Of a DNA stretch of 41,518 bases, positions 23,258 to 33,791 are shown piece after piece. The stretch's first letter is position 1. Every line of letters begins with the position of its first letter. The stretch covers positions 1 through 41,518 of the forward strand of contig JAADGO010000242.1 of assembly GCA_013152355.1 (NCBI GenBank). The letters are read 5' to 3'. The notes under the pieces are model-generated. The model saw only the letters and a program-made list of their open reading frames with translations, was not told where the DNA came from and did no database searches. This stretch comes from Chlorobiota bacterium. Lineage in GTDB: Bacteria > Bacteroidota > Bacteroidia > Bacteroidales > Prolixibacteraceae. The translations under genes were made by a program, and so were the position numbers.

Positions 23258-26074
23258 TTATTTTTCTTCCAATGGCTTAAATACTACATCAACCGTATCG
23301 GCAGTGGCTATAAACTTTTTAGCGAACTGCTGTATTTTCTGTGTGGTCAACCCATCCAGTATATCTTCAAAGTTTTCTTTGGCATCCGGATTAAAACCAT
23401 GCTGGTAGTAAGTGCTTAAAGCCTTTAACCAATAACTATTATGTTGTTTTGCCTGTTCATGGTCTTTTTTCAGGTTTTTTACCACTTTGTCAAGGTCTTC
23501 CTGGGTGGGGCCGTTTTTAATTACTTTATCAATCTCTCCGTAAACAAGCGACTTCAGGTAATCACCCTTTTCAGGGGCTGTATCAAAATTCATCTGCAAA
23601 GATTTTTCCTCCACCGGGAAATGCTGCGAATTTGCAGAAACACGCACTCCGTAGGTTCCCCCTTCTTTTTCGCGGATCTCTTCGGTATACCTTAAACGAA
23701 GAATCCCCTGCAAGACTTTCAGTTCCAGGTTGTTCTCAGGGGTGTAGGCAAAATTGCTGGTGAAATTCACGAATACGGTTGCTTTTTTTGTCTGCAGTGG
23801 AATGGTAATCTCCTTAACGGTTTTCCCCTTTGGCCCCCTTACTTTGCGGTCGACCCAGTTTTCCTCCCTGGGGTTGTCTTTCAATGAGCCAATATATTTT
23901 TCAGCCATTGATTTTGCTGTCTCCTCGTCAATATTCCCCACAATAAAAAATGTAAAGTCGCCGGCGTCAATAAATCGGTCGTTGTATAATTTTTCCATCT
24001 GTGCGAAAGACACTTCATCGAACAACTTCGAATTTACAAGCTTTGTCCTTTTATTGTAATTACTTAAAATCATTGACATCGAGTCGCTCATAATTTTCCG
24101 GGGGCTATTTTCCTGGTTTGCCAAATAGGCGATGTATCTGCTACGCAATGCCTCATAAGCCTCTTTATCGAAACGCGGATGGGCAAATTGTAAATATAGC
24201 AGTTGCATCATGGTTTCAAAGTCTTTAGGCGTACTCGACCCGGAGAAGGTCTCGTTTAAATCTGAAAGCCCGGCATTTAAAGAAACTTTTTTGCCGGTTA
24301 GGATTTTTTTGAGGGTTATAGCGTCAAATTTCCCAACCCCAAATGCATCGATAAAATTGTTGAGCATAATGGCCGAGGCAATCTTGTCTGCGTCAAATAA
24401 AGAACTCCCTCCCGGGCTTGAAGCAAATAGTATAACATTATCTTTTTCAAAATCGGCATGGCGGTATACAACAGTTGCATTGTTGGCCAATTTCCATTCA
24501 ACAGCATCTAAGTCATCAAGTTTCCGTGTTGCCACCACTTTTGAACCCGGCAGTTCTTCATCAATTAGCGAAGCAACCTGCCCTGTGTCTTCATAGGGCT
24601 TAATCTCAGAGTTTTCCACATCAGTTATAATTCCCAATGCCTCTTCTTTGGTCAGGTGTTTTACATCGGCTCCTTCAGGCCCTTGTACTATAACTACCCT
24701 GTTTTCAGGTACAATCCAGTCTTTCGCTTTCGCAGAAACCTCTTCTACCATAATAGTTTTAAGGACTTTCTGCCCAAACTCCCAGTCAAATTCAGCTGAA
24801 GTAACCGGTTCATTAATCAAATAATTACTTTTGAAACTATGGGCATAACTATCGTTCCTGATTTTATCGCGCTGCTTGTAAGCATTTTCCATTGAGGTTA
24901 GCAAATTAATTTTTGCCCGGTCAAACTCCGAAGCGGTAAAGCCATGCTTTACAACCCGTTGTGCTTCAGTATAGATCGACCGTAAAGCTACATCCTCCAT
25001 ATTTGGTTTGGCTATTGCCGAGATCACCGTTACATCGTAACCACGCACGAAAGAACCATGCCCAACCCTGCCGATAACAAACGGGGGCTCGCCTTTCTGA
25101 AGTAATTCGGAGATGCGTTCTCTCAGCATCATATTGAATAAATTCTCAATGTATTGGCTACGGATATAATCCAGGTCCTTGTCTTCCGGTTTTATGGCAT
25201 CGTGCTTAATATAGATTGATACAGAATACTGGGATGCTTCCGCATCGGTTGCCAAAACAAACCGTGTTTCTTTATGCGGCGGTACTTTAAAGAAAGGGCG
25301 GTATTTTTCATTTTGTACTGCCGGTATTTTTGAGAATAACTCTTTGACCTTTTTTTCTACTTCATCGGGGTTAATATCTCCTACAATTGCTATTGCCTGT
25401 AAATCGGTACGGTACCAGTCATGATAGAATTTACGGAGTGTTTCGTATTTAAAATTTTTAATGACATCCAGGTTGCCGATAACATCGCGCACTGCGAATT
25501 TCGACCCTTTTAAGAGTACCGGGAAATATTTTTCCCTCATTCGGAAATCGGCATTCCTCCGGGTACGCCATTCTTCGGTGATTACTCCCCGTTCGGCATC
25601 AATTTCTTCATCTGTCAACAGCAGGTAATTCGACCAATCATTTAAAATCAACAAACAGGTATCAACCAGCCCGGGGAGGGTTACCGGAATATCGCTGAGG
25701 TTATATACCGTTTCATTGAATGATGTATAGGCATTTATATTCCTCCCGAATGCAACTCCATGCTTTTCAAGGGTATTGATAATTCCTTTCCCTTCAAAAT
25801 GTTCTGTCCCGTTAAAAGCCATGTGCTCCAGGAAGTGTGCCAGCCCGTTTTGGTTATCTTCTTCCAATAAAGCTCCAACATTCTGAATCATATAAAAACT
25901 GGCACGTTCTTTCGGCTCTTCATTGTGGCGGATGTAATAGGTCATCCCATTTCCCAGTTGCCCGTAATGCACCGCTGTATCCATTGGCACAGGCTGGCTC
26001 ATATCATCCTGAGAGTCAGAAAGGAATGGGGTAAGGCAAAGAATGGCGATAAATAAATACGTGGGTTTTCTCAT
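23258..26074 (-). CDS. M16 family zinc metallopeptidase (periplasmic or outer membrane)
   Basis: 938 residues. Signal peptide MRKPTYLFIAILCLTPFLS. The inverted zinc motif HxxEH is HFLEH (80-84), and the distal glutamate is in ERGVITEEW (about 167), the normal spacing. Domain 1 continues to about 260; three further M16-type domains follow, including the Arg/Tyr-containing C-terminal RLRYTEEIREKEGGTYGVRV region. This two-repeat architecture matches pitrilysin-type peptidases that degrade peptides. The window gives no substrate. Transcribed alone, towards the tRNA. Confidence 0.93.
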   Translation of the reverse strand: MRKPTYLFIAILCLTPFLSDSQDDMSQPVPMDTAVHYGQLGNGMTYYIRHNEEPKERASFYMIQNVGALLEEDNQNGLAHFLEHMAFNGTEHFEGKGIINTLEKHGVAFGRNINAYTSFNETVYNLSDIPVTLPGLVDTCLLILNDWSNYLLLTDEEIDAERGVITEEWRTRRNADFRMREKYFPVLLKGSKFAVRDVIGNLDVIKNFKYETLRKFYHDWYRTDLQAIAIVGDINPDEVEKKVKELFSKIPAVQNEKYRPFFKVPPHKETRFVLATDAEASQYSVSIYIKHDAIKPEDKDLDYIRSQYIENLFNMMLRERISELLQKGEPPFVIGRVGHGSFVRGYDVTVISAIAKPNMEDVALRSIYTEAQRVVKHGFTASEFDRAKINLLTSMENAYKQRDKIRNDSYAHSFKSNYLINEPVTSAEFDWEFGQKVLKTIMVEEVSAKAKDWIVPENRVVIVQGPEGADVKHLTKEEALGIITDVENSEIKPYEDTGQVASLIDEELPGSKVVATRKLDDLDAVEWKLANNATVVYRHADFEKDNVILFASSPGGSSLFDADKIASAIMLNNFIDAFGVGKFDAITLKKILTGKKVSLNAGLSDLNETFSGSSTPKDFETMMQLLYLQFAHPRFDKEAYEALRSRYIAYLANQENSPRKIMSDSMSMILSNYNKRTKLVNSKLFDEVSFAQMEKLYNDRFIDAGDFTFFIVGNIDEETAKSMAEKYIGSLKDNPREENWVDRKVRGPKGKTVKEITIPLQTKKATVFVNFTSNFAYTPENNLELKVLQGILRLRYTEEIREKEGGTYGVRVSANSQHFPVEEKSLQMNFDTAPEKGDYLKSLVYGEIDKVIKNGPTQEDLDKVVKNLKKDHEQAKQHNSYWLKALSTYYQHGFNPDAKENFEDILDGLTTQKIQQFAKKFIATADTVDVVFKPLEEK

Positions 26075-26224
26075 TATAATATTCTTTTATTGATAAAAAC
26101 AGGTGCTATCCCCGGTGTTTATAAAACTTTGTGTACTATAAATTAAGTAAGCCGGAGTCACATAAAGGGCAAAAAGTAAGGAATATTTTTAACCAAAACA
26201 ATAATATTCGTCTTGAAAGTCTCA

Positions 26225-26243
26225 TTTAACTTTAAACAACTTC
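26225..26243 (-). repeat. Solo end of the dispersed repeat upstream of metH
   Basis: TTTAACTTTAAACAACTTC, identical over all 19 bases to the right end of the element at 10637-10655. It ends 23 nt before the -33 box of metH. Confidence 0.6.
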
Positions 26244-26266
26244 ATTATTAACAAGCTGATAATTAA

Positions 26267-26297
26267 TTTGTGGTTTAACTTTTTCAGCTTATTTTTG
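26267..26297 (+). promoter_or_regulatory. Consensus Bacteroidota promoter of metH
   Basis: TTTG (26267-26270), 19-nt spacer, TATTTTTG (26290-26297): exact match to both elements with ideal spacing. Expected start near 26304, so the leader to the ATG at 26370 is about 66 nt, short for a cobalamin or SAM riboswitch. Confidence 0.82.
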
Positions 26298-26369
26298 CAC
26301 ACATTGTCAGAATCCTTTATGAAAACTGGTTTTGAAAATGAAAGTAGGCGGAAAATATTTAGAGGATTT

Positions 26370-29300
26370 ATGAATAAGAAAGATATATATAAAGAGTTAG
26401 AATCAAGAGTCCTGGTTATGGATGGGGCTGTTGGCACCCTTTTGCAGGAATTAAAATTAACCGAAGAAGATTACAGAGGAGAACGTTTTAAGGATTCCCG
26501 GGTTGACCAAAAAGGGAACAATGATATTTTATCACTCACCAACCCCGGCATAATCAGGCATATCCATGAGCAGTACCTTGATGCCGGAGCCGATATAATC
26601 CTCACCAACACATTCAATGCAAACCGGATTTCACAAGCCGACTACCACGCCGAAGAGTTTGTTTATGAAATGAACAAGGTTTCGGCTGAGATAGCACAAT
26701 CGGTTGCAGATAAATTTACGGGGAAGGATATTGATAAACCCAGGTATGTTGCCGGCACATTAGGCCCAACCAATAAAACACTTTCATTGTCGCCAGACGT
26801 AAACGACCCCGGTTACCGGGCTGTTTCATTTGATGAAGTAAAAGATGCCTACCGCGAGCAGGCAGAGGGGTTGCTTGATGGGGGTGTCGACATGTTTCTA
26901 ATAGAAACTGTTTTTGATACCCTTAACGCTAAAGCAGCTATTTTTGCCATTGAGGAAGCCCTGGAAGCACGCAACCTGAAACTTCCGCTGATGGTGTCGG
27001 GAACAATTGCCGATGCAAGTGGGCGTACTCTTTCGGGGCAAACACTGGAAGCTTTCCTGAACTCTGTTTCCCATGTAGATTTGTTGAGCATAGGGTTAAA
27101 CTGTTCGCTGGGTGCTACAGAATTGCGCCCTTATGTGAAAGAACTTTCCCGGAAGTCACCGTTTTTCGTCAGTGCCCACCCGAATGCAGGCCTTCCTAAT
27201 CAGTTTGGGGGTTATGATGAAACGCCGGAAATAATGTCGGGATTTATAAAAGACTATCTCGACAATAATTTTGTGAATATTATTGGCGGATGCTGCGGTA
27301 CGACCCCGGCTCATATCCGTGAATTTGCAAGGCTTGCAAAACAGGCGAAGCCGCATAAAGTAGAAAAGGGCAGCCATTTTACCAGGTTTGCCGGATTAGA
27401 GCCGGTCACGATTACTCCTGAAGCCAATTTTGTAAACATCGGAGAGCGGTGCAATGTAGCCGGGTCAAGGAAATTTGCCCGGCTCATCAGCGAGGGGAAA
27501 TATGAAGAAGCTTTGTCAATTGCCCGGAACCAGGTTGAAAACGGGGCACAGGTAATTGACGTAAACATGGACGATGCCATGCTGGATGCGAAAAAAGAGA
27601 TGGTTACCTTTTTGAACCTTTTAATGGCAGAACCGGATATTGCCCGGTTACCGGTTATGGTCGACTCCTCGAAATGGGAGGTGATTGAAGCCGGATTAAA
27701 ATGCCTCCAGGGGAAAGCGATTGTCAACTCTATAAGCCTGAAAGAAGGAGAACAAAATTTTATTGCCCGGGCAAAACAAATAAGGAGGTACGGAGCTGCT
27801 GTTATTGTGATGGCTTTTGACGAAAAAGGGCAGGCTGATAACCTTGAACGCAGGAAAGAAATTTGCCGGCGGGCATATAATATACTTACCCGGGAAGTAG
27901 GATTCCCTCCCCAGGATATTATTTTTGATGCAAATGTGCTGACTATCGGCACCGGGATAGAAGAACACAACAACTATGCAGTCGATTTTATCGAATCAGT
28001 CAGGTGGATTAAAAAAAACCTCCCGTATGCCAAAACCAGTGGGGGTATCAGTAATGTTTCTTTTTCATTCAGGGGGAATAATGTAGTGCGCGAAGCCATG
28101 CACTCAGTATTCCTTTTCCACGCTATCAGAGCCGGTTTGGATATGGGGATTGTGAATCCCGGGATGTTGCAGATTTACGATGAGATACCTAAAGAATTAC
28201 TTGAAAGAACCGAAGACCTGGTGCTGAACCGCCGACCGGATGCAACAGAAAGGTTGCTTGAATTTGCAGTGCAGGTAAAATCGGAAGGTAAAAAAGAAGA
28301 GAAGAAAGACGAATGGCGGCAACTCCCCCTGGAACAAAGGATTGAGTATTCACTGGTTAAAGGTAATCCTGAATATGTTGATGAAGACATGGCTGAAGCT
28401 GTCCTTAAATACCAGCCTGCACTGAATATCATAGAAGGGCCGCTGATGAACGGGATGAATATGGTTGGCAAACTGTTTGGCTCCGGCAAGATGTTTTTAC
28501 CACAGGTTATAAAATCGGCAAGGGTGATGAAAAAAGCTGTTGCCCACCTGTTGCCTTACATTGAGGCTGATAAAAAGAAAAATAACTCTGTTGAGCATCG
28601 AAAAAAAGTATTGCTTGCTACAGTTAAAGGCGATGTCCACGATATTGGGAAAAATATTGTTGGCGTGGTATTGGGCTGTAATAATTATGAGATCACTGAC
28701 CTGGGGGTGATGGTTTCTACCGAAAAAATACTGGAAACGGCCATAAAAGAAAATGTTGATATAATCGGGTTAAGCGGATTGATTACCCCATCGCTTGAGA
28801 TTATGGTGGACGTAGCAAAAGAAATGGAAAGGCGCAACCTCCGATTACCTCTTATGATAGGAGGTGCGACAACTTCTAAGATTCATACGGCGGTTAAGAT
28901 AGAACCTGAATACAGCAACCCTGTTATCTATGTAAAAGATGCATCGCTGGCTGTTAATGTAGTGTCGAATCTTATTGCCGGGAATAAGGAATTTATTGAA
29001 GGGATTAAAAAGGATTATGATGAAATCAGGGAGTTTCAGGGGAAAAGGAAGCCAAAAGAGTATATTTCACTGGAAGCAGCACGGAAGAACAAATTCCCTA
29101 TTGACTGGTTAAATACCCCGATTTACAAACCCAGATTCCTGGGTGTCAGGTATCTTATTGATTACCCATTGGAAGAATTAAGGGAGTATATCGACTGGAC
29201 CTTCTTTTTCCTGGCCTGGGGGTTAAAAGGCCATTTCCCGCAAATCCTGGATGATGAAAAACAGGGTGAGGCTGCCCGGAAGTTGTATGCAGAGGGCAAC

Positions 29301-30035
29301 CAGTTCCTCGATGAAATAATTGAAAAAAAAATGCTCCAGGCAAACGGGGTGTTTGGTATATGGGCAGCCAATGCCGATGGTGACGATATTGTTTTATACG
29401 AAGATGAGAGCAAATCAAAAGAAGCAGGCCGGTTCTACCACCTGCGCCAACAGGAGAAGAAGAAAGAAGGAGTTGCAAACTTCTGCCTGTCCGATTTTGT
29501 AGCTCCTCTTGAGTCGGGGATTACCGACTATTGTGGAGGTTTTGCTACTACTGCGGGGATAGGGATTGAGAAATGGAAGGATAGGTTCAGGGCAGATAAT
29601 AATGATTATAATGCCATTATGCTGGAAGCTCTGGCCGACAGGCTTAGTGAAGCATTTGCCGAGTTGTTGCATTTACAGGTAAGGAAAAATTATTGGGGCT
29701 ATGTGCCAAATGAGGAACTAACGAAGGACGAGATTTTAAAAGTAAAATACCAGGGTATCCGCCCGGCTCTGGGCTACCCGGCCTGCCCCGAGCATTCGGA
29801 AAAACAAAACCTGTTCAAACTACTGAAAGCAGAAGATGCGGGGATTACTTTAACCGAGCATTTCGCAATGTACCCTAATGCTTCAGTGAGTGGCGAATAT
29901 TTTGCCCACCCCGGTTCAAGGTATTTCAGCATAGGGAAAATTTCGAAAAGCCAGGTGGAAGACTATGCCAAACGCAGAGGGGAGAGTGTAGAATTTATTG
30001 AAAAGTTTTTGCCTGCAAACCTGAATTATAAATAA
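26370..30035 (+). CDS. metH: Cobalamin-dependent methionine synthase
   Basis: 1221 residues from the ATG at 26370 ([20 protein letters not shown]). Earlier in-frame ATGs at 26268 (before the promoter) and 26319 add non-conserved sequence. Four modules in order: homocysteine domain (zinc cysteines in LNCSLGA and GGCCGTTP, near 305); pterin domain ([16 protein letters not shown]); cobalamin domain with the base-off motif [12 protein letters not shown], near 753; and the AdoMet reactivation domain ([15 protein letters not shown], near 1130). It makes methionine from homocysteine and methyl-tetrahydrofolate. It is complete and needs vitamin B12. No metF adjacent. Confidence 0.97.
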   Translation: MNKKDIYKELESRVLVMDGAVGTLLQELKLTEEDYRGERFKDSRVDQKGNNDILSLTNPGIIRHIHEQYLDAGADIILTNTFNANRISQADYHAEEFVYEMNKVSAEIAQSVADKFTGKDIDKPRYVAGTLGPTNKTLSLSPDVNDPGYRAVSFDEVKDAYREQAEGLLDGGVDMFLIETVFDTLNAKAAIFAIEEALEARNLKLPLMVSGTIADASGRTLSGQTLEAFLNSVSHVDLLSIGLNCSLGATELRPYVKELSRKSPFFVSAHPNAGLPNQFGGYDETPEIMSGFIKDYLDNNFVNIIGGCCGTTPAHIREFARLAKQAKPHKVEKGSHFTRFAGLEPVTITPEANFVNIGERCNVAGSRKFARLISEGKYEEALSIARNQVENGAQVIDVNMDDAMLDAKKEMVTFLNLLMAEPDIARLPVMVDSSKWEVIEAGLKCLQGKAIVNSISLKEGEQNFIARAKQIRRYGAAVIVMAFDEKGQADNLERRKEICRRAYNILTREVGFPPQDIIFDANVLTIGTGIEEHNNYAVDFIESVRWIKKNLPYAKTSGGISNVSFSFRGNNVVREAMHSVFLFHAIRAGLDMGIVNPGMLQIYDEIPKELLERTEDLVLNRRPDATERLLEFAVQVKSEGKKEEKKDEWRQLPLEQRIEYSLVKGNPEYVDEDMAEAVLKYQPALNIIEGPLMNGMNMVGKLFGSGKMFLPQVIKSARVMKKAVAHLLPYIEADKKKNNSVEHRKKVLLATVKGDVHDIGKNIVGVVLGCNNYEITDLGVMVSTEKILETAIKENVDIIGLSGLITPSLEIMVDVAKEMERRNLRLPLMIGGATTSKIHTAVKIEPEYSNPVIYVKDASLAVNVVSNLIAGNKEFIEGIKKDYDEIREFQGKRKPKEYISLEAARKNKFPIDWLNTPIYKPRFLGVRYLIDYPLEELREYIDWTFFFLAWGLKGHFPQILDDEKQGEAARKLYAEGNQFLDEIIEKKMLQANGVFGIWAANADGDDIVLYEDESKSKEAGRFYHLRQQEKKKEGVANFCLSDFVAPLESGITDYCGGFATTAGIGIEKWKDRFRADNNDYNAIMLEALADRLSEAFAELLHLQVRKNYWGYVPNEELTKDEILKVKYQGIRPALGYPACPEHSEKQNLFKLLKAEDAGITLTEHFAMYPNASVSGEYFAHPGSRYFSIGKISKSQVEDYAKRRGESVEFIEKFLPANLNYK

Positions 30036-30125
30036 TACCACGTTTTATATTGAAGTTACTTTTTCTTATTTTGGAAAAACAAAAAATAACTACGGCTTAC
30101 CCACAACTTCATACTTAACTTGACA

Positions 30126-30827
30126 CTAGCCGAGTTTACTAATCCTTTCAAGCCGCGGAGTATCCAGTATCTTTATTTTCCGCCCATCAATAGCAATGAC
30201 TTTCTCGCTGGCAAATGTTGACAACGTACGGATAGCATTTGATGTAGTCATGTTTGAAAGATTGGCAATATCCTCGCGCGAAAGGAAAGCCTTAAGGGTC
30301 GTCCCGTCAGCCTCAAAGCCATACTTGTCTTTTAACAAAATTAATGATTCTGCCAGCCGCCCTCTAATATGTTTTTGAGTGAGGGTTACGGTCCTCGAAT
30401 TTGAGAATCCAAGCTCTTTCGACAGTATACAAATCATTTTATAGGAAAAGGCGGGGTTTTTTAAAGCCTGTGAAAAGATAAATCCAGTGTCAATCGTACA
30501 AATCATTGATTCCTCAAGAGTAACGGCCGATGCAATGTGGTTTTCGTCAGCAAATAAAGCCCGGTAGCCGATAATCCCCAAAGGTTTTGCCATCCTGATT
30601 ATTTGTTCTCGCCCTCCGACACCCTCTTTAAAAATTTTTACTTTGCCGGTAATAAGCATTAAAAACCCCAATGGCTTATCGCCTTCTTTAAACACAAACT
30701 CATTTTTCTTGAAATTATCCAATGAAATATGATCTTGCAGCTCTTCCTTTTCTTCTGGAGTTAACAGATTAAATATCGATTTAGGATTGTCAACAATATC
30801 ATTTACCCCAAATTCTGAATTCAACAT
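30126..30827 (-). CDS. Crp/Fnr-family transcription regulator
   Basis: 233 residues. Cyclic-nucleotide-binding-like domain at about 30-145 (FVFKEGDKPLGFLMLITGKV, a beta roll) and the long dimer helix (AFSYKMICILSKELGFS). The C-terminal helix-turn-helix is FLSREDIANLSNMTTSNAIR then TLSTFASEKVIAIDGRKIKI. There is no N-terminal cysteine cluster, so it is not an oxygen-sensing Fnr. The cAMP-contact Arg-Ser pair is not evident, so the ligand is unknown. It is convergent with metH; targets cannot be told from the window. Confidence 0.88.
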   Translation of the reverse strand: MLNSEFGVNDIVDNPKSIFNLLTPEEKEELQDHISLDNFKKNEFVFKEGDKPLGFLMLITGKVKIFKEGVGGREQIIRMAKPLGIIGYRALFADENHIASAVTLEESMICTIDTGFIFSQALKNPAFSYKMICILSKELGFSNSRTVTLTQKHIRGRLAESLILLKDKYGFEADGTTLKAFLSREDIANLSNMTTSNAIRTLSTFASEKVIAIDGRKIKILDTPRLERISKLG

Positions 30828-30857
30828 ACTTCACTTATTTGATATGTTTTACAGCAT

Positions 30858-30865
30858 CAAAGTTA
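30858..30865 (-). promoter_or_regulatory. Candidate -7 box of the Crp/Fnr gene
   Basis: Minus strand TAACTTTG, exact TAnnTTTG, 30 nt before the ATG. No clear upstream TTTG. It lies between the gene and the repeat copy at 30887. Confidence 0.42.
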
Positions 30866-30886
30866 ATCAAAAATGTTTTATTTTAT

Positions 30887-30990
30887 GAGGTTGTTTAAAG
30901 TTAAAGTGGATTTTAGAGAGTGACAGATTGATTTTCAGCCCCGAGTACCCGGGGAAACTCGGTTTTTCTTCCTTAGCCCCTTGATAGGGG
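30887..30990 (+). repeat. Second, divergent copy of the dispersed intergenic repeat
   Basis: It begins GAGGTTGTTTAAAGTTAAA (one change from the right end of the 10492 element, inverted). It then has GAGAGTGACAG ... ATTGATTTTCAG at 30916-30938, identical over 23 nt to the inverse of 10604-10626. After that come two hairpins: CCGAGT/ACTCGG (30941-30962), followed by TTTTTC, and CCCC-TTGATA-GGGG (30977-30990). The second inverted end is not seen before nadE. Confidence 0.65.
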
Positions 30991-31002
30991 AATATCAGTC
31001 TG

Positions 31003-32646
31003 TCAATATTTGGCTACAAGCGGCATTTTTCTTCCAAAGCCAAATGCTTTTGAGCTTATGCGCAAAACGGGTGGGGCCTGGAATCTTTTATACTCATTTA
31101 TATTCACCATTCGTATAACTTTATTGACAACCTGTTCCTGAAACCCATCCCTGATAATCTCATCAGGAGTTTGGTTTAGTTCGATATATTTAAACAGTAT
31201 CTGGTCCAGGTCATCGTATTCAGGCAGCGAATCGGTATCTTTTTGCCCGGGCTTTAGTTCTGCTGAAGGAGGCTTTATAATGGTGTTCTCAGGGATTATT
31301 TCGCCGTCTTTATTCATAAACCGCGACATCTTGAAAACATCTGTTTTATATACATCGGCCAACACAGCCAGCCCGCCGTTCATATCTCCGTAAAGAGTAC
31401 CGTATCCAACAGCACATTCGCTTTTATTGGTAGTATTTAAAAGGATACTTTCAAATTTATTGGAGAGGGCCATCACATAAACCCCCCGTGCACGGGCCTG
31501 TATATTTTCTTCGGTAACGTCATGCGGCAGCCCTTCGAAAATTGGGGACAGCCCTTTATTAAACTGGTCCACAACATCCTGTATATTTACAATATCATAC
31601 CTTACCCCTAAGTTCTCTGCCAATTCACGGGCATCGTTAACGCTATGTGCAGATGAAAATTTTGAAGGCATTAACAGTACCCTTATATTCTCAGGGCCAA
31701 GTGCCCGGGCTGCCAAAACAAGGGTGACAGCAGAGTCAATCCCTCCGGATAAGCCGAGTGTGGCACTTTTAAAGTCCATCTTTGCAAAATAATCATGGAT
31801 TCCCAACACCAGGGCATCGTGGATTTTTTCGATGTACCCTGTTTTGGGCTGGATACTAATACTTCCCGGATTGCCTGCATCAATAATCATGAAGTCCTCT
31901 GTGAAATATGCCAATTCTTTAATTATTTCTCCTTTCCCGTTGATGTATACCGAGCCGCCGTCAAAAATCAACTCCGTTTGCGCTCCTACCTGGTTCACAT
32001 AAACAATAGGCAAGTTGTAAGCCTGTGCCTTTTTTACCAGTATGTTTTTTCGCCAGTTCTCCTGGTTGTATGAAAATGGCGATGCTGAAATATTGATAAC
32101 TATATCGGGGTTTTGTTTACTTAGCTCTTCCAGTGGAGAATTCTGGTAGAGTTTATCCCTGCCAAATTCATTTTTTGTGGGTTGTTCATCCCAAAGGTCT
32201 TCGCACACGGTGATTGCCAGCCGCACCCCGTTGTAACTTATTACACGGAATTCTTTGTTGGGTTCGAAGTGCCGGTATTCATCGAAAACATCGTAGGTGG
32301 GCAACAACGATTTATGATGGGTGCTTTGTACCTTCCCGTCAGCCAAAAAAAGAGCCGAATTAAATAGTTTTTTCCCCCTCTCACTTTGATTGATAACAGG
32401 GGCACCAATGATAGCGGCAATCCCAGAACATTCTTTAGCAATTTTATTGACAGCCTGTTCGGCCCTGGCAATAAACTCTTTACGCTCAAGCAAATCATGC
32501 GGGTAGTAGCCTGTAACCGAAAGTTCGGAAAATACAACCAAATCGGCTCCTTTTGATTTTGCAAGGGACAAATGCCTGATAATTTTCTCCGAATTATCTT
32601 CAAAGTTACCGATGTGGTAATTTAATTGTGCTAATGCAATTTTCAT
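31003..32646 (-). CDS. nadE: NAD+ synthetase, glutamine-hydrolysing
   Basis: 547 residues with two domains. N-terminal nitrilase-type glutaminase (1 to about 265): catalytic Glu in LVVFSELSVTGYYPHDLL, Lys in STHHKSLLPTYDVFDE, and Cys in LAITVCEDLWDEQ. The C-terminal synthetase (about 270-547) has the pyrophosphate loop LGLSGGIDSAVTLVLAARAL near 300 and NTTNKSECAVGYGTLYGDMNG. It makes NAD+ from nicotinate adenine dinucleotide, ATP and glutamine. It is divergent from the gldB-like gene; this proximity is also known in gliding flavobacteria. Confidence 0.96.
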   Translation of the reverse strand: MKIALAQLNYHIGNFEDNSEKIIRHLSLAKSKGADLVVFSELSVTGYYPHDLLERKEFIARAEQAVNKIAKECSGIAAIIGAPVINQSERGKKLFNSALFLADGKVQSTHHKSLLPTYDVFDEYRHFEPNKEFRVISYNGVRLAITVCEDLWDEQPTKNEFGRDKLYQNSPLEELSKQNPDIVINISASPFSYNQENWRKNILVKKAQAYNLPIVYVNQVGAQTELIFDGGSVYINGKGEIIKELAYFTEDFMIIDAGNPGSISIQPKTGYIEKIHDALVLGIHDYFAKMDFKSATLGLSGGIDSAVTLVLAARALGPENIRVLLMPSKFSSAHSVNDARELAENLGVRYDIVNIQDVVDQFNKGLSPIFEGLPHDVTEENIQARARGVYVMALSNKFESILLNTTNKSECAVGYGTLYGDMNGGLAVLADVYKTDVFKMSRFMNKDGEIIPENTIIKPPSAELKPGQKDTDSLPEYDDLDQILFKYIELNQTPDEIIRDGFQEQVVNKVIRMVNINEYKRFQAPPVLRISSKAFGFGRKMPLVAKY

Positions 32647-32768
32647 TATTTTATCTTAAAAAAAAATTCTTGTGCAAATCTCTAATTTTTAGCCCAATTT
32701 AGCAATAAATTATATAGACTTACGTAATGAAGTTGTTTTCAGGTTCAATGAAAATAAAATAGACAAAA

Positions 32769-33791
32769 ATGAAATACATGAAAAATATTGCATTTGTGTT
32801 TTTTGTGCTTGCCATATTCTATTCCTGCAATAGAAATAGACTCAATGTTGATGTTTCGAATATAAATACCGGCCTTGAGATTAAGAGGTTGGATAAAAGC
32901 CTTTTTGAGCTTGATACAATGGATCTTAAAACCGGGCTGGCAGGGCTAAAGAATGAGTATGGAGAGTTTTTTGATATTTTTACGTACAAAATGATTTCAA
33001 TAGGAGGGGCCAATACCCCCGGATATTATGAGTTGGCTAAAAAATTTATAACGGATACGATGATCCTGAATGTCAAAAAAATGGTTGACAACGAATTCGC
33101 AGATTTTTCAAAAACGGAAAAAAGCCTGGACGATGCTTTCAGGCATTATAAATATTACTTCCCGGGAAAAGATATACCGTCCATCTATACCTGCATTTCA
33201 GGGTTTAACCAATCTGTTGTAGTTGCCAAAGATATTATCGGTTTAAGCCTGGATAACTACTTAGGCCCTGATTGCCCGTACTATTCACGGCTGGGTTTGC
33301 CACAATACAAACAACAGAAAATGTATAAAGGAAAGATAGCTGCTGATGCTATGTATGCCTGGGGAGCTACCGAATTTGAGAAGAAAGGGGAAGAAACGCA
33401 TTTGCTTGACTACATGATCCATGAAGGCAAGCTAATGTATTTTTTGGATGCGATGCTACCGGATACCCATGATTCAGTAAAGATTGGGTACACGAAGAAG
33501 CAACTCGAATGGTGTAAGGATAATGAAGCGCAGATGTGGGATTTCATGGTGGAGAAAAAGAAATTATATATATCGGGGAGGATGGATATAAAACGGTTTA
33601 TAGGCGATGCACCCTATACCAACGGCTTCCCGATTGAATCACCCGGAAAAGCAGGAGTCTGGATTGGCTGGCAAATAGTACGGCAATTCATGGAAAGGAA
33701 CCCTGATGTTACCCTTCCTGAATTAATGGAAATGGAGGACTCGCAGGGAATATTAAACGCTTCGGCATATTTCCCTGAGCCAAGGTTGTGA
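32769..33791 (+). CDS. gldB: GldB-type gliding-motility lipoprotein
   Basis: 340 residues. A lipoprotein signal (MKNIAFVFFVLAIFYSCNRN) puts the acylated Cys near residue 20. The mature part matches GldB: IKRLDKSLFELD near the start, YGEFFDIFTYKMI, HYKYYFPGKDIPSIYTCISGFN, FLDAMLPDTHDSVKIGYTKKQL, and GKAGVWIGWQIVRQFMERNP. GldB is needed for gliding and stability of the type IX machinery in Flavobacterium; homologues occur in non-gliding Bacteroidota, so function here is open. The usual partner gldC is not adjacent. A GAAGTTGTTTT repeat end lies upstream at 32729. Confidence 0.85.
   Translation: MKYMKNIAFVFFVLAIFYSCNRNRLNVDVSNINTGLEIKRLDKSLFELDTMDLKTGLAGLKNEYGEFFDIFTYKMISIGGANTPGYYELAKKFITDTMILNVKKMVDNEFADFSKTEKSLDDAFRHYKYYFPGKDIPSIYTCISGFNQSVVVAKDIIGLSLDNYLGPDCPYYSRLGLPQYKQQKMYKGKIAADAMYAWGATEFEKKGEETHLLDYMIHEGKLMYFLDAMLPDTHDSVKIGYTKKQLEWCKDNEAQMWDFMVEKKKLYISGRMDIKRFIGDAPYTNGFPIESPGKAGVWIGWQIVRQFMERNPDVTLPELMEMEDSQGILNASAYFPEPRL

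Noticed and set aside
26268-26369. N-terminal extension of metH
   Set aside because: The first ATG lies inside the promoter, and the extra residues are not part of the homocysteine domain.
26075-26369. Cobalamin or SAM riboswitch before metH
   Set aside because: The consensus promoter leaves a leader of only about 66 nt and no B12-box-like or SAM-motif sequence was seen.
27311-27973. 220-codon minus-strand open frame inside metH
   Set aside because: Ser/Phe-rich shadow of a well-defined metH domain, with no family motif.
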